Positions 23,707 through 32,547 are shown, counted from the first letter of the stretch. The stretch: DNA of 47,441 nucleotides from Streptomyces sp. MS191 (GCF_008042125.1 NZ_RDBI01000037.1:115478-162918), one strand, 5' to 3'. Program-made: numbers and translations. Notes: generated by a model not told the origin, from the sequence alone.

Positions 23707-24453
23707 GTGACGTCCCTCGACAAGCCGACCACCGATCAGGCGGCGCAGGACGCCAAGGACGCCCAGGCCTCGAAGGAGGTCACCGAGGCCGCGCTGTTCG
23801 AGGCCTTCGGCGGCGTACGCGGCATGGTCGAGACGGTCGTGCCCGGCCTGCTGTTCGTGACGATCTTCACGATCAATAAGGACCTGCACGTGTCGGCGAT
23901 CGCCGCGCTCGCGGTCTCGCTGGCCCTCGTCGTGGTCCGGCTGATCCGCCGGGACACCGTGAAGCACGCCTTCAGCGGTGTCTTCGGCGTCGCCTTCGGT
24001 GTGGTCTTCGCGATGATGACCGGCAACGCGAAGGACTTCTACCTGCCGGGCATGCTGTACACCCTGGGCCTCGCCCTCGCGTACATCATCACCACGCTCG
24101 CCGGCGTGCCCCTGATCGGTCTCATCCTCGGGCCGGTCTTCAAGGAGAACCTCTCCTGGCGCACCCGCAACCCCGGCCGCAAGAAGGCGTACGCCAAGGC
24201 GAGCTGGGCATGGGGCCTGATCCTGCTCGGCAAGTGCGCGATCCTCTTCCCGATGTACTGGTGGGCCGACACGACCAAGTTCGGCTGGGTGCTGGTCGCG
24301 CTGAAGATCCCGCCCTTCCTGCTGGCCGTCTACCTCACCTGGGTCTTCCTCGCCAAGGCGCCGCCGCCGATCGACGTCTTCGCCGAGATGGAAGCCGAGG
24401 AGGAGGCCGAGAAGGCCCGCAAGGCCGAGGCGGCGCAGCGCCCGGAGGCGTAA
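23707..24453 (+). CDS. DUF3159 integral membrane protein
   Basis: The 248-residue protein starts with a polar segment, then EAALFEAFGGVRGMVETVVPGL, the DUF3159 opening. Five to six membrane helices occupy about residues 45-220, and the tail is Glu/Ala-rich and cytoplasmic. A conserved loop FKENLSWRTRNPGRKKAYAKASW sits between helices (quoted only as start and end here: FKENLSW to AYAKASW). Function unknown; it is always found with the OB-fold gene in Actinobacteria, as I recall. AGGAG lies inside the end of the OB-fold gene, which suggests translational coupling. A long terminator follows. Confidence 0.9.
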   Translation: MTSLDKPTTDQAAQDAKDAQASKEVTEAALFEAFGGVRGMVETVVPGLLFVTIFTINKDLHVSAIAALAVSLALVVVRLIRRDTVKHAFSGVFGVAFGVVFAMMTGNAKDFYLPGMLYTLGLALAYIITTLAGVPLIGLILGPVFKENLSWRTRNPGRKKAYAKASWAWGLILLGKCAILFPMYWWADTTKFGWVLVALKIPPFLLAVYLTWVFLAKAPPPIDVFAEMEAEEEAEKARKAEAAQRPEA

Positions 24454-24486
24454 CCGCCCGCCCGTGACACCTGGCACGGCCGTGAC

Positions 24487-24536
24487 GGCGAAGGGGCTGT
24501 GAGGAAGCGATTCCGCTTCCTCACAGCCCCTTCGCC
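24487..24536. terminator. Strong bidirectional terminator with a 23-bp perfect stem
   Basis: Bases 24487-24509 pair perfectly with 24514-24536 around an ATTC loop. It separates the convergent DUF3159 and TrkA genes. Confidence 0.9.
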
Positions 24537-24593
24537 CGTTCCGGTGCCGGATCCACTCACGGTGGGTCCGGCCCGAGCCGGCCTCCGGCCGCG

Positions 24594-25277
24594 TCAGCCG
24601 GCGGACGACTCCTCGCCGCGGCGGACCGACAGCAGGTCCTCCAGCTGCTCCTCGCGCGCCTGCGCGGCCACGAACAGCAGCTCGTCGCCCGCCTCCAGCG
24701 TCTCCTCCGCGCTCGGGGTCAGCACCCGGGAGCCGCGGATGATGGTCACCAGCGAGGTGTCCTGCGGCCAGGCCACGTCGCCCACCGACGTCCCCGCGAC
24801 GGCGGACTCGGGCGGCAGCGTCAGCTCCACCAGGTTGGCGTCGCCATGGCTGAAACGCAGCAGCCGGACCAGGTCGCCGACGCTCACCGCCTCCTCCACC
24901 AGGGCCGACATCAGACGCGGCGTCGAGACGGCGACGTCCACCCCCCAGGACTCGTTGAACAGCCACTCGTTCTTGGGGTTGTTCACCCGGGCGACCACCC
25001 GCGGCACGCCGTACTCGGTCTTCGCGAGCAGCGAGACGACCAGGTTCACCTTGTCGTCACCGGTCGCCGCGATCACCACGTTGCACCGCTGCAGCGCCGC
25101 CTCGTCGAGCGAGGTGATCTCGCAGGCGTCGGCCAGCAGCCACTCCGCCTGCGGCACCCGCTCCACCGAGATGGCGGTCGGCGCCTTGTCGACCAGCAGG
25201 ACCTCGTGGCCGTTCTCCAGGAGCTCGCCCGCGATGGAACGGCCCACCGCACCCGCGCCCGCAATAGCGACACGCAT
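24594..25277 (-). CDS. TrkA/KtrA-type potassium-uptake regulator, second of pair (CeoC-like)
   Basis: A 227-residue peripheral protein with an N-terminal Rossmann RCK_N domain (VAIAGAGAVGRSIAGEL, the GxGxxG motif; acidic residue in LLVDKAP) and an RCK_C domain (about 140-215, LVELTLPPESAVAGTSVGDV). It binds NAD(H) or ATP and gates a K+ transporter. ATG 25277 shares one base with the upstream gene's stop (TGATG). By position it corresponds to M. tuberculosis ceoC (Rv2692). Confidence 0.9.
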   Translation of the reverse strand: MRVAIAGAGAVGRSIAGELLENGHEVLLVDKAPTAISVERVPQAEWLLADACEITSLDEAALQRCNVVIAATGDDKVNLVVSLLAKTEYGVPRVVARVNNPKNEWLFNESWGVDVAVSTPRLMSALVEEAVSVGDLVRLLRFSHGDANLVELTLPPESAVAGTSVGDVAWPQDTSLVTIIRGSRVLTPSAEETLEAGDELLFVAAQAREEQLEDLLSVRRGEESSAG

Positions 25278-25945
25278 CAGTGACCGCCCTCCTCAGGACC
25301 CTCGGCGAAGGCCGCCTCGACCTTGACGATCTCGTCCGTACGCATCATCACGTGCACGAGGTCGCCCTCCTGCAGCACCGTCTGCGAGGTGGGGAGAATC
25401 GCTTCGCCCAGCCGGGTGAGGAACGCCACGCGCACCCCCGTCTCGTCCTGCAGGCGGCTGACCTTGTGGCCGATCCACGCCGGAGAGGTGTGCACCTCGG
25501 CCAGCTGGACGCCCCCGCTCGGGTCGCGCCACAGCGGCTCCGCGCCGGACGGCAGCAGCCGCCGCAGCATCTGGTCGGCGGTCCAGCGGACCGTCGCGAC
25601 GGTCGGGATGCCGAGCCGCTGGTAGACCTCGGCGCGCCGCGGGTCGTAGATCCGCGCGGCCACGTTCTCGATGCCGAACATCTCGCGCGCGACCCGCGCG
25701 GCGATGATGTTGGAGTTGTCACCGCTGCTCACCGCGGCGAAGGCGCCGGCCTCCTCGATCCCCGCCTCGCGCAGCGTGTCCTGATCGAAGCCCACGCCCG
25801 TGACGCGGCGTCCGCCGAAGCCCGAGCCCAGACGGCGGAAAGCCGTCGGGTCCTGGTCGACCACCGCGACGGTGTGGCCCTGCTGTTCCAGGGTCTGCGC
25901 GAGAGCGGCTCCCACTCGCCCGCAGCCCATGATGACGATGTGCAC
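25277..25945 (-). CDS. TrkA/KtrA-type potassium-uptake regulator, first of pair (CeoB-like)
   Basis: The 222-residue protein has the nucleotide-binding motif VIMGCGRVGAALAQTLEQQG and acidic VVDQDP, then RCK_C (about 135-215, AEVHTSPAWIGHKVSRL). It forms with the following gene a ceoBC-type pair, probably a hetero-oligomeric gating ring. AAGGGG is close to GTG 25945. The divergent APC permease gene shares the upstream region. By position it corresponds to M. tuberculosis ceoB (Rv2691). Confidence 0.9.
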   Translation of the reverse strand: MHIVIMGCGRVGAALAQTLEQQGHTVAVVDQDPTAFRRLGSGFGGRRVTGVGFDQDTLREAGIEEAGAFAAVSSGDNSNIIAARVAREMFGIENVAARIYDPRRAEVYQRLGIPTVATVRWTADQMLRRLLPSGAEPLWRDPSGGVQLAEVHTSPAWIGHKVSRLQDETGVRVAFLTRLGEAILPTSQTVLQEGDLVHVMMRTDEIVKVEAAFAEGPEEGGH

Positions 25946-26166
25946 GTCCCCTTACCCCGCACTCCTGATCGCCTTGCTGACCTGCGAATACACCCTGCTC
26001 ACAACTTTCCTCACCCGTCTGGCCCGGGCCACGGCGGACAACGCCCTGCCGTGCTGCCCGCTCCGAGCTTATGCGGCAACGCCTACCGCGACCTCATCCG
26101 AGGTGGTACGCAGGGAGATTCGGTGCGGATCGGGGGTGCCGGTGGGCGTGGCGGTTTTCGAACGCT

Positions 26167-26172
26167 TACGAT
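26167..26172 (+). promoter_or_regulatory. -10 box of a probable leaderless APC permease message
   Basis: TACGAT ends seven bases before GTG 26180, and no Shine-Dalgarno sequence precedes the start. A clear -35 element is not visible. Confidence 0.5.
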
Positions 26173-26179
26173 CCTCTGC

Positions 26180-28228
26180 GTGCCCAAACTGACCGACGTG
26201 CCCAAACGAATCCTCATCGGGCGGGCCCTGCGCAGCGACAAGCTCGGGGAAACCCTTCTCCCGAAGCGCATCGCGCTCCCCGTCTTCGCCTCCGACCCGC
26301 TCTCCTCGGTGGCGTACGCACCCGGTGAGGTGCTGCTCGTCCTCTCCATCGCGGGCCTGTCGGCGTACCACTTCAGCCCGTGGATCGCGCTGGCCGTCGT
26401 CGTCCTGATGTTCACCGTCGTCGCCTCGTACCGGCAGAACGTCCACGCCTACCCGAGCGGCGGCGGTGACTACGAGGTCGCCACCACCAACCTCGGCCCG
26501 AAGGCCGGACTCACCGTCGCCAGCGCGCTGCTCGTCGACTACGTCCTGACCGTCGCCGTCTCCATCTCCTCGGGCATCGAGAACCTCGGCTCGGCCGTCC
26601 CCTTCGTCGTCGAGCACAAGGTGCTCTGCGCGGTCGCCGTCATCGTGCTGCTGACCCTGATGAACCTCCGCGGAGTGAAGGAGTCGGGCAGCCTCTTCGC
26701 CATCCCGACCTACGTCTTCGTCGCCGGCGTCTTCATCATGATCGCCTGGGGCGCCTACCGGGGGATCGTCCTCGGCGACACCATGCTGGCCCCCACCGCC
26801 GAGTTCGAGATCAAGCCCGAGCACCAGGGCCTCGCCGGCTTCGCGCTGGTCTTCCTGCTGCTGCGTGCCTTCTCCTCCGGCTGTGCCGCCCTCACCGGCG
26901 TCGAGGCGATCTCCAACGGCGTCCCCGCCTTCCGCAAGCCGAAGTCGAGGAACGCGGCCACCACCCTCGCCCTCATGGGCGGCCTGGCCGTCACCATGTT
27001 CTGCGGCATCATCTTCCTGGCCATGGCCACCGACGTGCGGATGGCCGAGAAGCCCGCCGAGGACCTGCTGCTGAACGGCGTCCCGGTCGGCCCCAGCTAC
27101 GTCCAGGACCCCGTCATCTCCCAGGTGGCCGCCGCCGTCTTCGGCGACGGCACCTTCTTCTTCGTCGTGCTCGCCGCGGCCACGGCCCTCGTCCTCTTCC
27201 TGGCCGCCAACACGGCGTACAACGGCTTCCCGCTCCTCGGCTCGATCCTCGCCCAGGACCGGTACCTGCCCCGGCAGCTGCACACCCGTGGCGACCGCCT
27301 CGCCTTCTCCAACGGCATCGTCCTGCTGGCCGGCGCCGCCGCGCTGCTCGTGTGGCTCTACGGAGCCGACTCGACCAAGCTGATCCAGCTCTACATCGTC
27401 GGCGTGTTCGTCTCCTTCACCCTCAGCCAGATCGGCATGGTGCGGCACTGGAACCGCCACCTGCGGAGCGAGAAGGACCAGGCCAAGCGCCGGCACATGA
27501 TCCGCTCCCGTGCCATCAACACCTTCGGCGCCTTCTTCACCGGCCTCGTCCTGGTCGTCGTCCTCGCCACCAAGTTCACCCACGGCGCCTGGGTCGCGCT
27601 GCTCGGCATGGTGATCTTCTACGGGACGATGACGGCGATCCGCCGCCACTACGACCGCGTGGCCGAGGAGATCGCGGCCGCCGAGGAACGCCCGGACGAG
27701 TACGTCCGCCCCTCCCGGGTCCGCTCCGTCGTCCTGGTCTCCAAGCTGCACAAGCCGACGCTCCGGGCGCTCGCCTACGCCAAGCTGCTGCACGCCCACG
27801 AGCTGGAGGCGCTGAGCGTCAACGTCGACCCGGCCGAGACCAAGGCGCTCAAGGAGGAGTGGGAGCGGCGCGGCATCAACGTCCCGCTCAAGATCCTCGA
27901 CTCGCCGTACCGCGAGATCACCCGCCCGGTCATCGAGTACGTCAAGAGCATCCGCCGGGAGAGCCCGCGCGACGCCGTCTCCGTGTACATCCCGGAGTAC
28001 GTCGTCGGTCACTGGTACGAGCACCTGCTGCACAACCAGAGCGCCCTGCGGCTCAAGGGCCGGCTGCTGTTCACCCCCGGCGTCATGGTCACCTCGGTGC
28101 CCTACCAGCTGCAGTCCTCCGAGGCCGCCAAGAAGCGGGCGAGGAAGCGCCAGGACTGGAACGCGCCGGGATCCGTGCGCCGCGGCCCCGTCGAGAAGCG
28201 GGCCAAGGAGCCGACCGCCAAGAGCTGA
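26180..28228 (+). CDS. APC-superfamily permease
   Basis: A 682-residue transporter. About 12 membrane helices cover residues 40-490, starting with PVFASDPLSSVAYAPGEVLLVL (cited as PVFASDPLSSVAY), the hallmark of the KUP/KimA-like APC branch. A cytoplasmic C-terminal domain of about 170 residues (RVRSVVLVSKLHKPTLRALAYA onward; cited in part) resembles a universal-stress-like fold. This architecture matches KimA-like potassium importers, which suggests K+ uptake, in keeping with the divergent TrkA/Ceo regulators. Transport of amino acids is the alternative. The C-terminus is basic (KKRARKRQDWN). It is probably leaderless from GTG 26180. Confidence 0.88.
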   Translation: MPKLTDVPKRILIGRALRSDKLGETLLPKRIALPVFASDPLSSVAYAPGEVLLVLSIAGLSAYHFSPWIALAVVVLMFTVVASYRQNVHAYPSGGGDYEVATTNLGPKAGLTVASALLVDYVLTVAVSISSGIENLGSAVPFVVEHKVLCAVAVIVLLTLMNLRGVKESGSLFAIPTYVFVAGVFIMIAWGAYRGIVLGDTMLAPTAEFEIKPEHQGLAGFALVFLLLRAFSSGCAALTGVEAISNGVPAFRKPKSRNAATTLALMGGLAVTMFCGIIFLAMATDVRMAEKPAEDLLLNGVPVGPSYVQDPVISQVAAAVFGDGTFFFVVLAAATALVLFLAANTAYNGFPLLGSILAQDRYLPRQLHTRGDRLAFSNGIVLLAGAAALLVWLYGADSTKLIQLYIVGVFVSFTLSQIGMVRHWNRHLRSEKDQAKRRHMIRSRAINTFGAFFTGLVLVVVLATKFTHGAWVALLGMVIFYGTMTAIRRHYDRVAEEIAAAEERPDEYVRPSRVRSVVLVSKLHKPTLRALAYAKLLHAHELEALSVNVDPAETKALKEEWERRGINVPLKILDSPYREITRPVIEYVKSIRRESPRDAVSVYIPEYVVGHWYEHLLHNQSALRLKGRLLFTPGVMVTSVPYQLQSSEAAKKRARKRQDWNAPGSVRRGPVEKRAKEPTAKS

Positions 28229-28259
28229 GGCCGAATCCGTCCTCACGGGCACGTAGACT

Positions 28260-28286
28260 GGTGGGCTGCCGCTGCGGCAGCCCACC
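28260..28286 (+). terminator. Hairpin after the APC gene, followed by a pyrimidine tract
   Basis: A 12-bp perfect stem (28260-28271 with 28275-28286) with a CTG loop is followed by a CT-rich run with several T residues. It probably terminates the APC transcript. TAGACT (28254-28259) just upstream could instead be a -10 box that places the hairpin at the 5' end of the next message. Confidence 0.65.
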
Positions 28287-28313
28287 TCTCTCTTTCTCTG
28301 GAGTCTCCCCGTC

Positions 28314-29642
28314 ATGCAGAACGCACCTGAGTCGTCGCTCGTCGGGGAGGAGTACGAGGTCGAGGTCGGCCCCGTCGCACACGGTGGCCACTGCATCGCC
28401 CGCACGGAGGAAGGCCGCGTCCTCTTCGTCCGCCACGCCCTGCCCGGCGAGCGGATCGTCGCCCGCGTCACCGAGGGCGAGGAGACCTCCCGCTTCCTGC
28501 GGGCGGACGCGGTCACCGTCCTCGAGGCCTCCAAGGACCGGGTCGAGGCGCCCTGCCCCTTCGCCGGGCCGGGCAGGTGCGGCGGCTGCGACTGGCAGCA
28601 CGCCAAGCCGGGCGCCCAGCGCCGCCTCAAGGGCGAGGTCATCGCCGAACAGCTCCAGCGCCTCGCCGGGCTCACCCCCGAGGAGGCCGGCTGGGACGGC
28701 ACCGTCATGCCGGCCGAGGGCGACAAGCTCCCCGCGGGCGAGGTCCCGCAGTGGCGCACCCGCGTGCAGTACGCGGTCGACACCGAGGGCCACGCGGGCC
28801 TGCGCAAGCACCGCTCGCACGAGGTCGAGGTGATCGACCACTGCATGATCGCGGCCGAGGGCGTCTCCGAGCTGGGCATCGAGAAGCGCACCTGGGAGGG
28901 CATGGCCTCCATCGAGGCCATCGCGGCTTCCGGCTCCAACGACCGCCAGGTCATCCTCACCCCCCGCCCGGGCGCCCGCCTCCCCCTGGTGGAGCTCGAC
29001 AAGCCCGTCTCGGTCATGCGGGTGGACGAGAAGGACGGCGGCGTCCACCGCGTCCACGGCCGCGCCTTCGTCCGCGAGCGCGCCGACGAGCGCACGCACC
29101 GCGTGGGCAGCGGCGGCTTCTGGCAGGTCCACCCGAAGGCCGCCGACACGCTCATGAAGGCCGTCATGCAGGGCCTCCTCCCGCGCAAGGGCGACACCGC
29201 CCTCGACCTCTACTGCGGCGTCGGCCTCTTCGCGGGCGCCCTCGCGGACCGGGTCGGAGACCAGGGCGCGGTCCTCGGCATCGAGTCCGGCAAGCGCGCG
29301 GTGGAGGACGCACGCCACAACCTGGCCGACTTCCCGCGCGTCCGCATCGAGCAGGGCAAGGTCGAATCGGTCCTGCCGCGCACCGGCATCACCGACGTCG
29401 ACCTCATCGTCCTGGACCCGCCGCGCGCGGGCGCCGGCAAGCAGACGGTCAAGCACCTCGCGGGCCTCGGCGCCCGCCGCATCGCCTACGTCGCCTGCGA
29501 CCCGGCGGCCCTGGCGCGGGACATCGCCTACTTCAAGGAGGGCGGCTACCGGGTCCGCACGCTGCGCGCGTTCGACCTGTTCCCGATGACCCACCACGTG
29601 GAGTGCGTCGCGATCCTGGAGCCGGTGAAGAAGGACGCCTGA
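28314..29642 (+). CDS. 23S rRNA/tRNA uracil-5 methyltransferase (TrmA/RlmD family)
   Basis: The 442-residue enzyme has an N-terminal TRAM domain (about 10-70), an iron-sulfur cysteine cluster CPFAGPGRCGGCDWQH plus a later Cys in DHCMIAAEG, and a SAM-dependent methyltransferase domain with LDLYCGVGLFAGAL (motif I). The nucleophile cysteine lies in YVACDPAALARD, downstream of the catalytic-loop LDPPRAG. It would methylate C5 of a specific uridine. Presence of the Fe-S motif favours RlmD/RlmCD over TrmA, but the RNA target is unknown. GGAG lies nine bases before ATG 28314. By position it matches M. tuberculosis Rv2689c. Confidence 0.93.
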   Translation: MQNAPESSLVGEEYEVEVGPVAHGGHCIARTEEGRVLFVRHALPGERIVARVTEGEETSRFLRADAVTVLEASKDRVEAPCPFAGPGRCGGCDWQHAKPGAQRRLKGEVIAEQLQRLAGLTPEEAGWDGTVMPAEGDKLPAGEVPQWRTRVQYAVDTEGHAGLRKHRSHEVEVIDHCMIAAEGVSELGIEKRTWEGMASIEAIAASGSNDRQVILTPRPGARLPLVELDKPVSVMRVDEKDGGVHRVHGRAFVRERADERTHRVGSGGFWQVHPKAADTLMKAVMQGLLPRKGDTALDLYCGVGLFAGALADRVGDQGAVLGIESGKRAVEDARHNLADFPRVRIEQGKVESVLPRTGITDVDLIVLDPPRAGAGKQTVKHLAGLGARRIAYVACDPAALARDIAYFKEGGYRVRTLRAFDLFPMTHHVECVAILEPVKKDA

Positions 29643-29928
29643 CCTGGGGCCTGCGCGGGCGTGATGGGATGCGTCCCTCCCGGGGCGGGTCACCTCACGT
29701 ACCGGGCAGGGCATCGCGACCGGCCCGACCGCGGGAACGAGCCTCCCTGACGTTCCACGCGGTGCCCGAAGGAACGCCCAACACCTCGAGGTCTTCGCGT
29801 AGTTCGAGTGTGCGCCCCCGGCACCCCGTGCGCGCTGGTTCGAACAGGTGCGTGGGGTGGGCAGATCGCGTTCGGCGCCGCATCATGGATCCGCCGTTGA
29901 CCTCCACACGGAAGGGCCCGGTCGACAC
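29643..29928. other. Intergenic region without recognised features
   Basis: I see no hairpin or promoter that stands out in these 286 bases; the downstream gene's promoter presumably lies here. Confidence 0.4.
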
Positions 29929-32547
29929 GTGCGGATACGCCGGGGGGTCGGTCTGCTGCTGTTGCTCCTCCTCGGGGCTCTCGTCGGACCGGGGGTGATG
30001 TGGCCCGGAACGGGGCGGGCCGCCGCGGCGGCCCCGGGGCCCGACTGCGACGAGCGGGGGCTCGCGCGGGCGACCGGGACGGCGCGGGTCGTCCTCGACC
30101 ACGAGGACCGGACGTACACGAAGGTCACCAGCGACGTCACGATCACCGTGCCGATGTCCTGGACGCATGCCGACAAGCTGCTGTTCGGATCGCAGAGCGA
30201 GGGATACCGGCTCGCGATGCGGTGCCTGGTGAGGGGGAACGAGCGGTTCGACACCCGCTGGGAGGAGTGGCGCTCGGGCGAACCGGTCGTGAAGCCGAGC
30301 GTCTCCGCCGTCACCGTGGAGGTCCGTTCCCACGGCTGGGTGGACCAGCGGCAGGAGCTGCGCATCGGGCCGTGGACGGTCGACGTCCTCGCCGCCTGGT
30401 GGGAGGTGCGGTTCACGCCGCCGGGGACGCTCGGAGCGGTGCGCTGGGGGCGGGTCGTCGTCGATCCCGGCAGGCCGGGGGCCCTTTCGGCCACACCGCG
30501 TGCCGCCCGCGGGGAAGGGGCCCACGGCCTGGTGTGGACCTCCGTGGCGCCGGACGACCCGGTCACCGTGCGCGTACGTCCGACCGTGCCCCGGCTCTGG
30601 TCGGCGCAGGACGACAACGCGCCCTACGCGGTGGTCGACGCGGTCGGATACCTGCTCTGGGACCTCCTGGTCGTCGGGGCGCTGTGGCGGGCCGCTCTCC
30701 TCCACCGGCGGCGGCACGTGACGCTCGACCCCACCGAGCAGCGGATCACGGCCGATCTCGGCAACTGGGGCTGGGTCCTGCTCTGCCTCTCCCTGCTGGC
30801 CAACCTGGACGACCTCGTGTACGCCGCCCGGGGCGACTTCGACGACGTCCGGCAGTGGGCCGAACAGGCGCGTCTCGCCGTGCACGCGTGGTGGCTCTCT
30901 TCGCTGGCCGGGCTCGTGCTGCTGCTCTTCGCGGGGGCCCGGCGGCACCTGAAGGCCGTCGGCATCGCGCTCGCCGCGGTGGCCGCCGTCCCCGGGGTGT
31001 GGCCGGCGGCGATCGGGCTGCACGCCGCGGACTTCGTCCGTCCCGAGGACGGCGGACACGCCTGGTACACCCTGGCGGCGGTCGGCGCGGCCACCCTGGC
31101 CGCGTTCACGCTCCTGCTGCTGGGCACGTTCGCCGCCGCGTGGCGGCTCCTGCGCGACGGCCGGCTCCTGGGTGGCCCCGACACCCCCTTCCCGCTGCGG
31201 GGTGCGCTCGCCTGCTCCGTCGGCGGCGTGCTGCTGATCGGGGTGTTCCAGGCGGTCGCCAAGGAGCGCGACTGGCTGCGGGGCAGCTGGCCGAGCGCCC
31301 TCGTCCACCCCACGGTCGACGGGACGGCCGGCTACGGGGCCTGGCACCACGCCGAGTTCCGCAGCGGCCTGCTGTGGTCCGCCACCCACGCGCAGGACTG
31401 GTGGACGGGCAAGCTGTGGGTCCTCACGGCCCTGGCGCTGCTCGCGTTCCTGCACGTGGCTTCACGACGGCGCACGGATCTGTCCGGGCCCGCGTCGCGC
31501 GTTCCGGTCCTGCGGTCCGAACCCGGCCGCGTGGAGCGGTGGTTGATGCTCGTCTCGTTCCCGGCCGTGGTGGCGCTCTTCCTCGGGATCTACGCGGCCA
31601 ACAGCGCGCCGGCCCTCCTCTGGTTCTTCGTGGACGTGGCCGCCCTGTCCGCATGCCTGCGGCTGGGAAGGCGGCGGGCGGTCCTGAGGCGCCGGAACGG
31701 GAGCGCGCCGCGGATCGGGGACCTGCTCGCACCGGCGGACCGCACGGGGCTGCTCGAGGCGGCCCGGGGACACCGGGCGCGGCTGGCCAAGCTCCGCAGG
31801 CTCGACCAGGGACAGTCCGACGAGGGCGTCGTGGACCGCGAACGGGTCGAGACGGAACTGAGGGACCTGCGCCGCTGGGGGAGCGGGCCGGCGGGCGCGC
31901 CCCCCGGGCACGAGCTGCCGCCCGGCGTCACCGTGGTGGACGTCGTGCTCGCGCTCGGCCCCCGGGACGGCTGGTGGGACAACGCGACGCGCGCCGCCCG
32001 CTTCGCCGCGCTCTTCTCCCTGCCCTTCGCCGGATTCCTCACCTGGGCGCAGACCCTGCGCGGGGACGCCCTCAACGGCACGCTGTACGACCCGTTCGGC
32101 TTCCCCGACGTGGTGTGGGCCGTCGCCTCCTGGGTGTTCGCGTTCGCCGCGGCCGGCTTCCTGCTCGGCGCGCTGTGGCGCGAGCTGCCAGGCCGGCGCG
32201 GACCGGTCAAGGCCCTGCCCCTCGCCGCGGCGTACGCCCTGCCGGCCGGGCTCTTCGCCGTGGGCAACCACCTGCTCGGTGAGGAGCAGGAGGTGCTCGC
32301 CCTCGCGTCGGCGGCGGTGCTGCTGGTGCTCACCCTCACGGCCGTGGCGATGGACGTCGACACCTTCGGCTCGGAGCGCGCCTTCTGGCCGAGCCGTGCC
32401 CAGCTGCTGCTGTCGGTCTACCAGATGCGCTTCTTCTCGCTGCAGGTCGCGTGGCTCCTCGCGCAGTTCGTCGCCGTCGTCACCCTCTGGGAGTTCTTCG
32501 CGGATGCCGACGCTCCGCCGTCCGGGGGCGGCACGGTGAAGCGGTGA
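29929..32547 (+). CDS. Large secreted/membrane protein of unknown function (DUF6185-like)
   Basis: The 872-residue protein starts with MRIRRGVGLLLLLLLGALVG, a signal peptide or signal anchor ending near GRAAAAAPG. An extracytoplasmic domain of about 190 residues follows (ARVVLDHEDRTYTKVTSDV onwards; contains Trp-rich WTVDVLAAWWEVRF), then at least ten membrane helices interrupted by a cytoplasmic charged region (about 585-680, with RLAKLRRLDQGQSDEGVVDRE; cited in part). I believe this is the Streptomyces DUF6185 family, but am not certain. GTG 29929 is chosen because the signal peptide begins there and GGAAGGG lies upstream; spacing is long (about 11). No neighbour suggests a role. Confidence 0.7.
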   Translation: MRIRRGVGLLLLLLLGALVGPGVMWPGTGRAAAAAPGPDCDERGLARATGTARVVLDHEDRTYTKVTSDVTITVPMSWTHADKLLFGSQSEGYRLAMRCLVRGNERFDTRWEEWRSGEPVVKPSVSAVTVEVRSHGWVDQRQELRIGPWTVDVLAAWWEVRFTPPGTLGAVRWGRVVVDPGRPGALSATPRAARGEGAHGLVWTSVAPDDPVTVRVRPTVPRLWSAQDDNAPYAVVDAVGYLLWDLLVVGALWRAALLHRRRHVTLDPTEQRITADLGNWGWVLLCLSLLANLDDLVYAARGDFDDVRQWAEQARLAVHAWWLSSLAGLVLLLFAGARRHLKAVGIALAAVAAVPGVWPAAIGLHAADFVRPEDGGHAWYTLAAVGAATLAAFTLLLLGTFAAAWRLLRDGRLLGGPDTPFPLRGALACSVGGVLLIGVFQAVAKERDWLRGSWPSALVHPTVDGTAGYGAWHHAEFRSGLLWSATHAQDWWTGKLWVLTALALLAFLHVASRRRTDLSGPASRVPVLRSEPGRVERWLMLVSFPAVVALFLGIYAANSAPALLWFFVDVAALSACLRLGRRRAVLRRRNGSAPRIGDLLAPADRTGLLEAARGHRARLAKLRRLDQGQSDEGVVDRERVETELRDLRRWGSGPAGAPPGHELPPGVTVVDVVLALGPRDGWWDNATRAARFAALFSLPFAGFLTWAQTLRGDALNGTLYDPFGFPDVVWAVASWVFAFAAAGFLLGALWRELPGRRGPVKALPLAAAYALPAGLFAVGNHLLGEEQEVLALASAAVLLVLTLTAVAMDVDTFGSERAFWPSRAQLLLSVYQMRFFSLQVAWLLAQFVAVVTLWEFFADADAPPSGGGTVKR

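Noticed and set aside
26069..29197. 1042-codon open frame on the - strand
   Set aside because: It opposes the APC permease and methyltransferase genes, which have clear motifs; its Asp/Gly/Glu/His-rich translation is typical of a mirrored GC-rich frame.
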